A stretch of DNA of 64,000 nt from Tahibacter harae (GTDB lineage: Bacteria > Pseudomonadota > Gammaproteobacteria > Xanthomonadales > Rhodanobacteraceae): positions 62,001-126,000 of the forward strand of contig NZ_JANFQO010000010.1 in assembly GCF_024437735.1 (NCBI RefSeq), given 5' to 3'. Positions 52,350 through 62,600 of the stretch are shown one piece after another; within the stretch, counting starts at the first letter, position 1; each line of letters begins with the position of its first letter. The notes under the pieces are model-generated. The model did no database searches. It was given only the letters and a program-made list of their open reading frames with translations, and had not been told where the DNA came from. The position numbers and the translations under genes were made by a program.

Positions 52350-54533
52350 ATGTCCCTGCCTGTCCGTCCGCGCGCGCAGCGCGCCCTCGCTGCCGCGCTG
52401 CTGAGCGTATGCGCCAGCTCGGCGTGCGCGGCGCCGTTCATCTATGTCGCGAACAACCTGACCGACGATATTTCCGTGTTCGACGCCGCCACGCGCCTGC
52501 TGGTGGCGACGGTGCCGGTCGGCGACCAGCCGTTCCCCGTCACCATCACCCCGGACGGCGGCCGCGCCCTGGTCGGCAACCGCGGCAGCGGCACGGTCAG
52601 CGTGATCGAGACCGCCGGCAACAGCGTGGTCGCGACAGTCACTGTCGGCCAGGGCCCCTACGGCATCGCGGTCAATCCGGCCGGTACGCGGGCCTATGTG
52701 GCCAACGTGGACAGCAACGATGTCAGCGTCATCGACCTCGCCGATTACAGCATCGTCGCCACCATCGCCACGCCGGATGCCTCCTTCGTCGCCGTCAATC
52801 CCGCCGGCACCCGCGCCTATGTCAGCAACGGCGCAGCCAATTCGATCAGCGTGATCGACACGGCCAGCAACAGCGTCGTCAACACGATTGCCGATGTCGG
52901 CATCAGCCCCTGGGCCATCGTGTTCAGCCCCGACGGCAGCCGCGCCTACGTGACCAATTTTTCCGGCGCCAACGTCTCGGTGATAGACACTGCCAGCGAC
53001 AACGTGCTCACGCGCTGGCCCGTGGGCAACAGCCCGGTCGGCATTGCGCTCAACGGCGACGGCTCGCGCCTGTACACGGCCAACAGCGCCTCGGATACGG
53101 TCTCCATCGTCGATACCACGATGGGCTTCCCGCTCAACAATCTGCCGGTGGGCCACCGGCCGTTCGGCGTCGCCGCCGATCCGGACGGGCGCATGCTCTA
53201 CGCGCTGAATGCGGGCAACTTCGGCAATCCCGGTTCCATCAGCGTGTTCGACGGCGCCGCGAACGTGGTGGTCGCGACCCTGCCGACCGCGGTGTTCTCC
53301 GGCGGCGTGACCAACTTTGTCACGCCGTATACGCCGCCGGGCACTCCCACCCATATCAGCGTCATGCCGGGCGACCGGCGCGTGACCTTGAGCTTCAATC
53401 CGCCCTTCTCCGACGGCGGCCGGCCCATCACCGGCTATACCGCCACCTGCGGCGCGCAGAGCGGCAATGCGCCGGTCCCGCCCGTGGTCGTGACCGGGCT
53501 GACCAACGGTATCGCCGTCACCTGCCAGCTCTACGCCAGCAACGACCGCGGCAATGGCACGCCTTCACCGCCGTATCTGGTGACGCCGGCGGCGGTGCCC
53601 GGCGCACCGACGATCACCGATGTTGCTGCCGGCAATGCCAGCGTGACGGTCGCCTTCGATACGCCGGCAAGCAACGGCGGCGCCGCGATCACCGGCTACA
53701 CCGCGAACTGCGGTGCCGGCAGCAGGACCGGCCCGGCATCGCCGCTCACCGTAGAAGGCCTGCCCAACGGCCAGGCCGTGCAGTGCAGCGTGTACGCGAG
53801 CAATGCCAGCGGCAACGGCCCCGCTTCGGCGCCGTCCGCCGCAGTGACGCCCATGACCGTACCCGCCGCGCCGGTTATTGCCGCCGCCGTGCGTGGCGAC
53901 GGCACGGTAAGCCTGTATTTCGATCCGCCGGATGCCGGCGGCGGCGATATCAGCGGCTATCACGCCTATTGCCAGCCCGGCGACCTGATGCTGGTCGGCA
54001 TACAGCCGCCGCTGGTGGTGGAAGGCCTGGACGACAACAGCGTGTACAGCTGCACGGTCAGCGCCTACAACCAGGTCGGCATCGGTGCGGCATCCGCGCC
54101 CGTGCTGGTGCAGCCGCGGCCGGCGACGGATCTCGCCGTCAGCGTCAGCAACGAGGTCGACTTCATCCGCGGCGGCAGCAACATCGTCTACCACATTGCC
54201 GTAGCCAACCAGAGCACCACCGGCGTGACTGGCGCGCGCATCACGGACAGCACCGCAGCCGACGTGGGCGCGCTGCAATGGACCTGCGCCGGCAGCGGCG
54301 GTGCGCAATGCCCGGCCAGCGGCACCGGCGATATCGACTTCAACGCCGACCTGCCCGCCGGCAGCAGCCTGCTGATCGCGCTGAGCGTGAACGTGCCGGC
54401 GCTGCCGGAAAGCGCGCTGACCAATACGGCGACAGTCAGCGTACCGCCCAGCTGGCGCGATACCGACAGCAGCAACGATACGGCCAGCGACGGCCCGGAT
54501 GTGCGCGGGATCTTCCGCGGCGGGTTCGACTGA
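52350..54533 (+). CDS. Secreted YVTN beta-propeller, FnIII and DUF11-type protein with GIFRGGFD tag
   Basis: A 727-residue exported protein with a signal peptide (about 1-27, ACAAP). Seven YVTN-type repeats (IYVANNLTDDISVFD, AYVANVDSNDVSVID, AYVSNGAANSISVID, AYVTNFSGANVSVID and others, about 28-325) form a propeller. Three fibronectin type III domains follow (about 330-590), then a DUF11-like domain (ATDLAVSVSNEVDFIRGGSNIVYHIAVANQS, about 592-715). It ends GIFRGGFD, one of the recurrent tags. Likely a surface or matrix protein; the ligand is unknown. ATG 52350 follows GCGAGGAAA. Confidence 0.85.
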   Translation: MSLPVRPRAQRALAAALLSVCASSACAAPFIYVANNLTDDISVFDAATRLLVATVPVGDQPFPVTITPDGGRALVGNRGSGTVSVIETAGNSVVATVTVGQGPYGIAVNPAGTRAYVANVDSNDVSVIDLADYSIVATIATPDASFVAVNPAGTRAYVSNGAANSISVIDTASNSVVNTIADVGISPWAIVFSPDGSRAYVTNFSGANVSVIDTASDNVLTRWPVGNSPVGIALNGDGSRLYTANSASDTVSIVDTTMGFPLNNLPVGHRPFGVAADPDGRMLYALNAGNFGNPGSISVFDGAANVVVATLPTAVFSGGVTNFVTPYTPPGTPTHISVMPGDRRVTLSFNPPFSDGGRPITGYTATCGAQSGNAPVPPVVVTGLTNGIAVTCQLYASNDRGNGTPSPPYLVTPAAVPGAPTITDVAAGNASVTVAFDTPASNGGAAITGYTANCGAGSRTGPASPLTVEGLPNGQAVQCSVYASNASGNGPASAPSAAVTPMTVPAAPVIAAAVRGDGTVSLYFDPPDAGGGDISGYHAYCQPGDLMLVGIQPPLVVEGLDDNSVYSCTVSAYNQVGIGAASAPVLVQPRPATDLAVSVSNEVDFIRGGSNIVYHIAVANQSTTGVTGARITDSTAADVGALQWTCAGSGGAQCPASGTGDIDFNADLPAGSSLLIALSVNVPALPESALTNTATVSVPPSWRDTDSSNDTASDGPDVRGIFRGGFD

Positions 54534-54572
54534 GCCGCTGCCCGGCGTCCAGGCGGGCGACGGGCAGCGGCT
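54533..54572. terminator. 12-bp stem-loop overlapping a stop codon, between converging genes
   Basis: AGCCGCTGCCCG (54533-54544) and its exact complement (54561-54572) flank a 16-nt loop. The first base is the last base of the stop codon. It lies in the 96-bp gap between the converging YVTN-protein and hypothetical genes, with no T-run. Confidence 0.5.
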
Positions 54573-54629
54573 GGCCCGGGCGCTGGAGAAACTGGCGGGC
54601 GGCCCGGCCTGACCTTGGTGCACCGGGCG

Positions 54630-55529
54630 TCATTCCGGCGCGCGCTCCGCTCCGGGCGCAAACACCGCTTCGGCCAGCTGCCGCAGACGGATGCGCTTGC
54701 CCACGCTGCGGCAGAAATAGCTGATTTCCAGTTCGCGCTCCTGCCGCAGCAGGACATGGCGTTCGGGCTCCGGTGCGCCCGGCTGGTGAATCGTCTCCTC
54801 GATCACCAGGGTCATTTTCTGCGTATGGCCCTGCCCCGCTTTTTCTATCCTGTGCGCGGTCACGTAGAAGCCCAGCGTCGCCTTGACCCCGGTCACGCGC
54901 CTGACCACGCCGTCGACGACGCGGAAGTTTTCCGACGTCTCCACCGCGCTGCGGAACGGCGAATCCGGCGTGACGCGGGGCTGGAACAGGCGCTGGTTGC
55001 CGGCCATGTACAGCAGCGCGTAGGGAAGATTCGAGGTGCTGACCTCGCGGTAGAACTGGCCTTGCTGCTGGCGGAAGGCCTCCAGGATCTTGCTGAATTC
55101 GCTGTCGGACAGGCGCAGGCCGAGGAAGCGTTCGGCCTGCCATTGCACCAGGTCGGCGAATTCCACCAGATGCGCGATGATGGCCTGTGCCGAGGCGGAC
55201 GGCCGGGTCTTGCTCTTGCCGCCGAAACTCTTCGGATTGGCCAGCGTGCAGGCTTCGTATTCGGCGGCGTCGTAGTCGGCTATGCCGGCGACGGACGTGG
55301 AAGCATGCCGGGCGTAGAGCGGCATGGCGCGGCCGGCCGCATCGACTTTCCGGTCCGAATCGAGATTGATGATATGCAACGGGTTGTCGCACTCGGGACA
55401 GACGGCGTAGTGCCTGGGGCCGTTGTTGTTCTGGTACCACGGCCATTTCTTGCCAGTCGCGTCGTGGAATTTTTCGGCGGTCAGCTGCAGGGGCGGCTCG
55501 CGGCCCTGGCGCAATTTGAAAATATCCAC
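54630..55529 (-). CDS. Hypothetical cytoplasmic protein with a CPEC zinc-knuckle-like motif
   Basis: A 299-residue protein without signal peptide or membrane segment. It probably starts at GTG 55529, with GGAATC 9 bp upstream. An early HYAVCPECDNPLHIINLD suggests half of a zinc ribbon, but no second CxxC pair is seen nearby. The middle (FADLVQWQAERFLGLRLSDSEFSKILEAFRQQQGQFYREV) is helical, and the C-terminal third (KATLGFYVTAHRIEKAG...MTLVIEETIH) looks like beta strands. I do not recognise the family. It is a single-gene unit. Confidence 0.6.
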   Translation of the reverse strand: MDIFKLRQGREPPLQLTAEKFHDATGKKWPWYQNNNGPRHYAVCPECDNPLHIINLDSDRKVDAAGRAMPLYARHASTSVAGIADYDAAEYEACTLANPKSFGGKSKTRPSASAQAIIAHLVEFADLVQWQAERFLGLRLSDSEFSKILEAFRQQQGQFYREVSTSNLPYALLYMAGNQRLFQPRVTPDSPFRSAVETSENFRVVDGVVRRVTGVKATLGFYVTAHRIEKAGQGHTQKMTLVIEETIHQPGAPEPERHVLLRQERELEISYFCRSVGKRIRLRQLAEAVFAPGAERAPE

Positions 55530-55878
55530 TGATTGATTCCGTGGTCCGGTCCGGGATCTGCGTCTGCGCGGCATCTTAGCAGGCATGGAACAGCCCGCCG
55601 GGCGCAGTTTCGCCGCGGCGCGGCGCGCATGCCGGCACGGGCATATCCGCCGCAACCGGGCAGGGTTTCGGTCGTTGCCCATGCCGTGCAGCCCGCCAGC
55701 GCATTTTGCAATTGGGCGACCGCGACATCGTGCACTGGCGTCGCCGCGACAACGCGCTGCGGCGGCACACACCGCCGGCTGCGCTGGCACGGCCTGTGCG
55801 GGAATTCCGGCATGAGCCCGCAGCAGTCCGCCACGCAAGCGCCGCACCGCAGCGCCGCCAAACCCCAGGAGATACGCC
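55530..55878. other. Intergenic region between divergent genes, no gene seen
   Basis: The 349 bp separate a minus-strand hypothetical gene from a plus-strand lipoprotein gene and should hold both promoters. Open frames here are short, Arg/Ala-rich and overlap on both strands. No RNA gene or repeat was recognised. Confidence 0.5.
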
Positions 55879-56271
55879 ATGCCCCGCCTGTCTGCCATCG
55901 CCCTGCTCGCTGCACTGGCCGGGCTGGCCGCCTGCCAGCCCGAGCAGCCGAACGATATGCCGCGGTCCCGCTCGCCGCTGGCCAGCGACAACACTCCGAG
56001 CAAGGCTGAACCGCCGCAGTCGCCCGCGCCGTCCAATGACAATCCCAATCCCCAGGGCCAGGTCGGTCTGGTACCGCGGGCGCCGCCGGTGAACGAATCC
56101 CGCGACAGCGATCCGGCCGACAATTCGCGCAACCCACCGCAGCAGCAGCGCGAAGATGCGCTGGCCGCCTGCCGCCGCCAGCCGACGGAACAGCAGGAAG
56201 CCTGCCGCCAGCGCGTGGAACAGGCGCTCACTACCAGCAATTCCCGGAACGCGGACGAGCAGCAGCGATGA
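55879..56271 (+). CDS. Small lipoprotein with disordered Pro/Asn-rich body
   Basis: A 130-residue protein. The signal peptide ends in the lipobox LAGLAAC, so Cys19 is probably lipidated. Residues 20-90 are Pro/Ser/Asn/Asp-rich and probably disordered. The last 40 residues (REDALAACRRQPTEQQEACRQRVEQALTTS) form a helix with two cysteines spaced for a disulfide. The function is unknown. ATG 55879 is preceded by GGAG at good spacing. Confidence 0.75.
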   Translation: MPRLSAIALLAALAGLAACQPEQPNDMPRSRSPLASDNTPSKAEPPQSPAPSNDNPNPQGQVGLVPRAPPVNESRDSDPADNSRNPPQQQREDALAACRRQPTEQQEACRQRVEQALTTSNSRNADEQQR

Positions 56272-56315
56272 GCGGCGCAAGCACCGCGGCGCGCGGCTGA
56301 AAGGCGCAAACGCCC

Positions 56316-57137
56316 ATGCCGGAAGGCCCCTCCATCGTCATCCTGCGCGAGGAGGCCGCGCATCTGGCCGGCATGCGCATCACCCATGTCTCGGGCAATG
56401 CGCGCATTGACCTCGGACGGCTGCAAGGACGCACCATCGTCGCCCTGCGCTCCTGGGGCAAGCATTTCCTGATCGAACTGGACGGCTTCAGTGTGCGCGT
56501 GCACTTCCTGCTGTTCGGCAGCTACCGCATCGACGAGCGCCGCGACAATATGAAGCCGCGCCTGAGCCTGCGCGGCGCCGCCGGCGAGCTGAATCTGTAT
56601 GCCTGTTCGGTGCGGCTGATCGAAGAACCGCTGGACCAGGTCTACGACTGGCGCGTCGATATTCTTTCCGAGCGCTGGGACGCCGCCCTGGCACGGCGCA
56701 AGCTCGCCGCGCAGCCGGCGCTGCTGGCCTGCGACGCCGTGCTGGACCAGGACATTTTCGCCGGCGCCGGCAACATCATCAAAAACGAGGTGCTGTTCCG
56801 CATCCGCCTGCACCCGCTGTCGCAGCTGGGCGCGATGCCGGCGCGGCGGCGTGCCGAGCTGGTGCGCGCGGTGCGCGACTACGCCTTCGATTTCCTGGCC
56901 TGGAAGAAGGCCTATGTGCTCAGGAAACACTGGCAGGTGCATGCGCAGCGCCGTTGTCCGCGCTGCCAAATACCGCTCAGCTTGGCCGTGCTGGGCAGGA
57001 CGCGGCGGCGTTCGTTCTTCTGTGCGCAGTGCCAGGTGCTTTATGCGGATTCTTCACACGATGCGCCACCAGACGCGGCACAGCCGCGGTCCGCAGCCGT
57101 GCGGCGGAACCGGTCTGCGCCGCGCCAATCGTCCTGA
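56316..57137 (+). CDS. Fpg/Nei-family DNA glycosylase (endonuclease VIII-like)
   Basis: A 273-residue base-excision enzyme. It starts MPEGPSI, giving after Met removal the catalytic Pro1-Glu2 pair. LRSWGKHFLIEL supplies the conserved beta-hairpin Lys. The helix-two-turn-helix DQDIFAGAGNIIKNEVLFRIRLHPLS is intact, and the C-terminal zinc finger is RRCPRCQIPLSL...RRRSFFCAQCQ (CxxC...CxxC). It removes oxidised bases and nicks DNA by beta,delta-elimination. The PEGPS start and the zinc-finger pattern point to the Nei/Nei2 side rather than MutM. A low-complexity tail of about 30 residues follows the zinc finger. Confidence 0.85.
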   Translation: MPEGPSIVILREEAAHLAGMRITHVSGNARIDLGRLQGRTIVALRSWGKHFLIELDGFSVRVHFLLFGSYRIDERRDNMKPRLSLRGAAGELNLYACSVRLIEEPLDQVYDWRVDILSERWDAALARRKLAAQPALLACDAVLDQDIFAGAGNIIKNEVLFRIRLHPLSQLGAMPARRRAELVRAVRDYAFDFLAWKKAYVLRKHWQVHAQRRCPRCQIPLSLAVLGRTRRRSFFCAQCQVLYADSSHDAPPDAAQPRSAAVRRNRSAPRQSS

Positions 57138-57414
57138 GCGTGCGAAGCACAGACGGCGCCGCTGACGCGCTGCACAGAGTGCGATACGCAATCGCACGCC
57201 TGCAGGCACTATCGCGGCGGCAGCGCAGAGCACCCGCTCCGTACCTGCGGAGCATGCGAGAAACCGGCTGCCGATACGGCGAATCAGGCGACTTGCACGC
57301 CCGCCACGCAACAAATGCCGCTACGCAAGCCAAACCGGCACAGGCATGGAATATGCCCTGCTCTGCGCAACGGGCTGGACGCGGTGTCCGGCTCGATTGT
57401 GCTGGGGAGACATC

Positions 57415-58356
57415 ATGGAACGAAGCTACAGCTCTGCACCGCTCGCCGTCGAAGCAGCTGCCGCCGTCACGGCCGCGCCGCTTTCCGCCGTGTCCTGGGG
57501 CGCCGTACTCGCCGGCGCCGCAGGCGCGGCCTCGCTGTCGCTGGTGCTCGCGTTTCTCGGCGTGGGCCTGGGCATGTCCAGCATCTCGCCCTGGGCCGGC
57601 AGCGGCGCCAGTGCCGAGGCCCTGGGCGTGGGATCCATCCTGTGGATCACGCTGACGCAGATTGCCGCGGCAGCCGTAGGCGGCTATCTGGCGGGACGGC
57701 TGCGCACGCGCTGGCGCAGCACTCACGGCGACGAAGTCTTTTTCCGCGATACCGCGCATGGCTTTCTCGCCTGGTCGGTGGCGACCCTGGCCACGGCGGC
57801 CTTGTTTGTCTCGGCTATTGGCGGCATCGCCGGCGCGGGCCTCAAGGCCGGCGGCGCGGCCCTCGGCGGTGCAGCAGGCGCGATGGGCGGCGCTGCGACC
57901 GCCATGGCCGCCGATGCAACAAACGGCACCGATCCCACCCGCGACTATCTGCTGGATACCCTGTTCCGCCCCGGCGCCGCTGCACCCGCCGCTGTGCCCA
58001 TGGACGGCAGCACAGCGGCGGCGCCTGACAGCGGCGCAATGCGCCGCAACGGCGAGGCCGCGCGCATCTTCGCCAACGCCGCGCGCAACGGCGCCCTCAG
58101 CGCCGAAGACACGCGCCATCTCGGCCAGCTGATCGCCGAACGCACCGGACTCAGCGCCGCGGAAGGCGAGCAGCGCGTGCGCGATGCCTACGCAGCCTGG
58201 GAAAAGACCAAGGCTTCGGCCAAGGAAGCCGCGGACAAGGCGCGCAAGGCGGCTGCCTACGCCGCGCTGTGGCTGTTCATCGCGCTGCTGGGCGGCGCCT
58301 TCTTCGCCAGCTATTTCGCCACCTGGGGCGGCCGCCGCCGCGATGTGGTGGACTGA
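57415..58356 (+). CDS. Inner-membrane protein of unknown function
   Basis: A 313-residue protein with about four hydrophobic helices: ISWGAVLAGAAGAASLSLVLAFLGVGLG-like (about 30-57), ILWITLTQIAAAAVGGYLAG (about 80-99), FLAWSVATLATAALFVSAIGGIAGAG (about 118-145) and a C-terminal AALWLFIALLGGAFFASYFATW (about 282-303). Between helices 3 and 4 lies a soluble loop of about 130 residues with Ala-rich helices. Proteins of this plan are common in Proteobacteria and uncharacterised. ATG 57415 follows GGGGAGA. A 24-residue peptide gene follows within 50 bp. Confidence 0.75.
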   Translation: MERSYSSAPLAVEAAAAVTAAPLSAVSWGAVLAGAAGAASLSLVLAFLGVGLGMSSISPWAGSGASAEALGVGSILWITLTQIAAAAVGGYLAGRLRTRWRSTHGDEVFFRDTAHGFLAWSVATLATAALFVSAIGGIAGAGLKAGGAALGGAAGAMGGAATAMAADATNGTDPTRDYLLDTLFRPGAAAPAAVPMDGSTAAAPDSGAMRRNGEAARIFANAARNGALSAEDTRHLGQLIAERTGLSAAEGEQRVRDAYAAWEKTKASAKEAADKARKAAAYAALWLFIALLGGAFFASYFATWGGRRRDVVD

Positions 58357-58401
58357 AACGGCGTAAATCGCCGCCTATTTTTCAACGAGTGGAGAAAGCC
58401 A

Positions 58402-58476
58402 ATGCGATCCATCCTGCTGCTACTGCTGGGCGTGCCGCTGCCCATCGTCATCCTGATCGCGCTGTTCGTGCGCTGA
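58402..58476 (+). CDS. 24-residue single-helix membrane peptide
   Basis: ATG 58402 follows GTGGAGAAAGCC, a good ribosome binding site, and the frame ends at TGA 58474-58476. The peptide is MRSI, a leucine run, then VPLPIVILIALFVR: one hydrophobic helix with basic ends. Very similar tiny peptides encoded after this type of membrane-protein gene occur in other Proteobacteria, as I recall. It probably associates with the preceding membrane protein. Confidence 0.65.
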   Translation: MRSILLLLLGVPLPIVILIALFVR

Positions 58477-58822
58477 TCCGCGCCGCCGGCCGGGCCCGCC
58501 ATCCTGCGGGCCCCGCCGGCACCGTTTCGGCAACAAGCCGGCATCTGCACACGGCTGCGCCGTCATCGGACACGGCTCTGCGCGCCGCGTGGCTGTTGCG
58601 CCACCGGCGCAACTCGCACCAGCGCTGATTTCCGCGAGTACCGCATAGCCACGCTTCTCGGTCCGGCCGGCCGCCGCAATACTCCAGCCCGCACACACTC
58701 CGCGCTTACAACCCGCGCGCTAGATTGCAGTGTCCCTGGCGACCCGCAGGACTGCCCCCGGGCTTGCGCCGCAACGGTCTCGGCTGTGCGCGCGTATCCG
58801 TCTCAGCTACAGGAGCCTCCCC
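58477..58822. other. Intergenic region without a recognised gene
   Basis: The 346 bp lie between the membrane peptide and the VOC gene. No open frame with a plausible start and codon pattern was found, and there is no tRNA-like cloverleaf. An AGGAG ribosome binding site for the next gene sits at the right end. Confidence 0.5.
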
Positions 58823-59302
58823 ATGGTGAACAAGAACACGATCTGTCTCTGGTACGACAACGACGCCCTGGACGCCGCCACCTTCTACGCCAGCCTCTTC
58901 CCGGACAGCGCCGTGGGCGCGGTGCACCGCGCGCCGGGCGACTATCCTTCGGGCAAGCAAGGCGATGTGCTCACCGTCGAGTTCACCGTGCTGGGCATTC
59001 CCTGTATCGGGCTGAACGGCGGCCCGGTGTTCAAGCACAGCGAGGCGTTCTCGTTCCAGATCGCCACCGAGGATCAGGCCGAGACCGACCGGCTGTGGAA
59101 CGCCATCGTCGGCAACGGCGGCCGCGAGAGCGAATGCGGCTGGTGCAAGGACAAATGGGGACTGTCCTGGCAGATCACGCCGCGGGTGCTGATCGAGGCC
59201 ATCGCCAATCCGGACCCGGCCGCGGCCAAGCGCGCCTTCGACGCCATGATGACCATGCGCAAGATCGATATCGCCACGATCGAGGCGGCGCTGCGCGGCT
59301 GA
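58823..59302 (+). CDS. VOC-superfamily PhnB-like protein
   Basis: A 159-residue protein of the glyoxalase/PhnB fold. TICLWYDNDALDAATFYASLFPDSAVGAVHRAPG is the usual N-terminal beta-alpha unit, and VLTVEFTVLGIPCIGLNGGP, SFQIATEDQAETDRLWNAIVGNGG and the ending WGLSWQITPRVLIEAIANPD complete the PhnB/DUF1338-type pattern often labelled '3-demethylubiquinone-9 3-methyltransferase'. Catalytic function in this group is unknown. CGWCKDKWG gives a CxxC pair that is conserved in relatives. ATG 58823 is preceded by AGGAG. Confidence 0.85.
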   Translation: MVNKNTICLWYDNDALDAATFYASLFPDSAVGAVHRAPGDYPSGKQGDVLTVEFTVLGIPCIGLNGGPVFKHSEAFSFQIATEDQAETDRLWNAIVGNGGRESECGWCKDKWGLSWQITPRVLIEAIANPDPAAAKRAFDAMMTMRKIDIATIEAALRG

Positions 59303-59591
59303 GCGTCCGGCCGGATGCGGCGGCCGGCTCCGGCATGGCCGCACCGGCCGCCGGTGCGATGCGATCCATCGTCGCTTCGCCATCGGCGCAGCGGCAGCCA
59401 GCGGCATGTCTACAAAACCATTTTGCAGCCTTGTCCCTGGCACGGGCGCAGCACAACGAAGCCGCTTCGTTTACGGCTGCGTACAGAAGCCCGCAACGCC
59501 ACCGCACTCCGCCGCCAGCCTGTAGCCGTCTCCGCGGCGGATCAGTACCGCAACGCCTGTCGCCGGCACGCAGCAAAAAGCAACAGCACGC

Positions 59592-59630
59592 AAAAAAAAA
59601 AACCGGGCGGCGTCTCGCGACGCCGCCCGG
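59592..59630 (-). terminator. Strong intrinsic terminator of the S8 protease gene
   Basis: On the minus strand a perfect 12-bp stem (CCGGGCGGCGTC with GACGCCGCCCGG, 59630-59603, 4-nt loop) is followed at once by eleven T residues (59602-59592). It lies 28 bp past the protease stop codon and is the clearest rho-independent terminator in the window. Confidence 0.9.
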
Positions 59631-59657
59631 CCGGGCGCTACCAGCTAGCGCCGCGTC

Positions 59658-62600
59658 TTATTGGCAGACGTACGGCGACGGCTCGAACTTGTCGCCGAAC
59701 ACGTAGTCTGCATCGCCCACGCGCACCGTATCCAGCCAGAAGCCGCCGTAATCGGTGTTGGCATCGCTGGATACGCGCCAGCGCACGATCACGTTCTGGC
59801 CGGCATAGGCCGCCAGGCTGCTGCTGAACGGCTTGAACACCACCTGGCCCGCCGGCGTGTCGTTGGAGCCGGAGTTGGAGCTGGCCGTGCTGGCGCCGTT
59901 GAACGCGCCGTGCGAGGCGGCGTAGCCGCACAGGTTGCCCGGCGGGTTGCCGGTCTGGGCGAAGGTGCTGGGATAGCCGCCGGCCGGCGGCAGATCGGTC
60001 CAGGTCGCGCCGTCGTCGCTGGAGACTTCGACCACCACGCCATCCCATTGCGATTCGAGGTTGTAGCGGGCGTTGTAGGCCAGCACGGTGTTGGCCGTCA
60101 CGGCCAGCTTCTCGGTGTGGATGGCGGCGCAGTTCGGGCCGCTGGAGCCGGCCGGACCGCTGTGATAGCTGTGCGTGCCATCGGCGGCGGCGGTGTCGGC
60201 GATGATCCAGGAACCTTCCAGGCGGGCGTAGACCTTGGTGTCCGCGTCGTCGAGGTAGCTGCGCGGATCCGGACCGGCGGCGCCGCTGGGCGTGGCGCCG
60301 ATGATGCCGGAGGAACGATCGTTGCCGAAGGCGTCGGTCGCCACCGCCTTGTAGAAGTACGGATGGCCGTTGTCGACGGTGGAGTCGGTCCAGTTCGGGC
60401 TGGCCAGGTTGGAGACGATGGTCTGCGGCGCGGTGAACGCGGGCGAGTCGCTGCGCAGCAGCCTGTACGTGATCGCGCTGGACGCCGGGCAGGACGAAGT
60501 ACTCGCCGCCCAGTTCACCGTGACGCCGCAGGTTGCGCTGCGGCCGTTGGCACCGGTGATGCCGAAGCTGGATGGCATCAGGCTGCAGGTATCGGCCGAG
60601 ATCACATCCACGCAGGCCGAGGCCGTGCCTTCGACATCGTTGCTGATGCCGCGCACCTTGTAGGCGTACTGGTAGCCGCCGATGGTGCGGTCATCCAGCA
60701 GCGGCGAAGCCGCGCCGCTGGCGACCAGGCGGAAATCGCCGGCGGCCGCCGTGGCGCAGGTGCCGTTGGCGCGATACAGCTGGAAGCCCTGCGCACCGCC
60801 CGCGGCGGCGAAGCCGATGCCGACACCGGCGGCGCCGTTGCTGGCCACTGCGACGCTGGTCGGCGCGGCGAAGGCCGCGCCGTCAGGCAGGCCGAAGGCG
60901 CCGGACACGGCCAGGCCGTAGCCCTGGCGGTCGGACAGTTCCGAGCCGTTGCCCGGCACCGCCGTGCCGATCACGCGGAAGGTGTAGGCGCCGGCCGCCG
61001 GCGCAGTCAGGCGCACCTGCTCGACCGTGTTGACCGCATCGGCGCTGCCGCCGGTGGTGGACACGCCGCCGGCGAACACGTTGCCGCGGTAGACGGTGCC
61101 GCCCGGCCCGGTCACTTCCAGGTCAAGGTTGTTGACCAGCATCGCGGCCGAACCCGGCACGCCCGGCAGGTCGTACCAGGTTAGGGTGGCGCGCAGCTCG
61201 GCGCCGGCGGCCACGTTGTTGATGGTGTAGCTGTGGCTTTCGCCGGTGCTCAGGCCGCTGGCGTTGGTGCGCTCGAACAGGCGCAGGCGGCGCGTGTCGT
61301 CGCCACCGGTCAGGGTGTTGGAGAACCACAGGTTGCCGTCCAGCCAGGCGCGGCCCCAGCCGGTGTCCATGGTCGGCCAGTTGTCCAGCACGCGCGTGCC
61401 GTTGAGCAGCACGGCCTTCATCACCACGCCGCTGGGATTGAGCGTGTCGTTGGGATTGCGCGCACCGCGCGGATAGAAGCCGTCGGTGAAGAACTGGCGC
61501 ACCAGGGCGGCGTTGCCGGAGATGGTCGGCGTGGCCATCGAAGTGCCGCTCTTGGTGCTGGTCACCGGCGCCTGCACGGTCGCGGTGATGCTGGTGTCGC
61601 CGGCGGAGGAGACGATGGACGTGCCCGGCGCCATGATGTCGGGCTTGATGCGGCCGTCCAGCGTCGGACCGCGGCTGGAGAAGGCCTGCAGCGAGGTGCT
61701 GCCGCCGTGCAGCAGCGCGCCCACGGTCAGCGCATTCTTGGCGTTGCCGGGCGAGCCGACCGAGCTTATGCAGACCGCGCCGACGACGTTCTCGGCCGGA
61801 CAGCCTTCGGCTTCGCTCAGGTCGCCGTCATTGCCGGCGGCGATCACTACCAGCAGGTCTTCCTTGTCGCGCGTGACCAGGTCGACGTCGGCATCGCTGC
61901 TGTCGTAGTCGCCGAAGGTGGTGCCGCCCCAGCTGTTGCTGTGGATGCGTGCGCCGCCGGCGTTGGCCTGGCGCAGCGTATTGGGCCAGTCGTTGATCTG
62001 CAGGCAGCCGGTGGAATCGTTGCCGATGTCCTGGAACAGAAGCTGGGCATTGGGCGCCATGCCGTCGGCGAGGTCATGGTTGGCCGCCAGCGGCGTGGAC
62101 GCAGTATAGGTATTCGCACCGAAGGTGCCGGCGGCATCGCCGGCAACCGAACCGTTGACGTGGGTGCCGTGGAAGCCGGTGGGCGCGCTGGTCGGACGGC
62201 AGCGCAGGTTGTTGTCGCCGGTGGTCGCGCCGGGCTGCACCCAGTAGGCGAACACCTTGTTGTTGGCGAAGGTCGCGCCGGTCGCCGGCGGCACCGGGGA
62301 GCTGCCCGGCGTGATCGCGGTGACCGGGCCGCTGCCCTTGTCCAGGGTGGTGAACCAGGCTTCGTCGGCGTCCAGGCCGGAGTCGGCCACGGCGACGATC
62401 TGGCCGCTGCCGAAGATCTGGTGATCCCACAGCGGCGCCGGGCCGCAGATGGCGCCGTTGCCGGCGCAGGCGCCGGTGGCATTGCCCTGCAGCGCGGCGA
62501 CGGAGCCCGCGTTGCGCAGCTGCGGTTCGGCCCAGGGCGCGATGAACTGCACCGCATCCAGCGCGCTGGCGGCGACCAGCGCCGCGTCGATGTCGCCGGC

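Noticed and set aside
59409-59421. Short CAAAA-CCA-TTTTG palindrome in the gap after the VOC gene
   Set aside because: Only 5-bp arms, a single copy and no gene start nearby, so it is too weak to call an operator or terminator.
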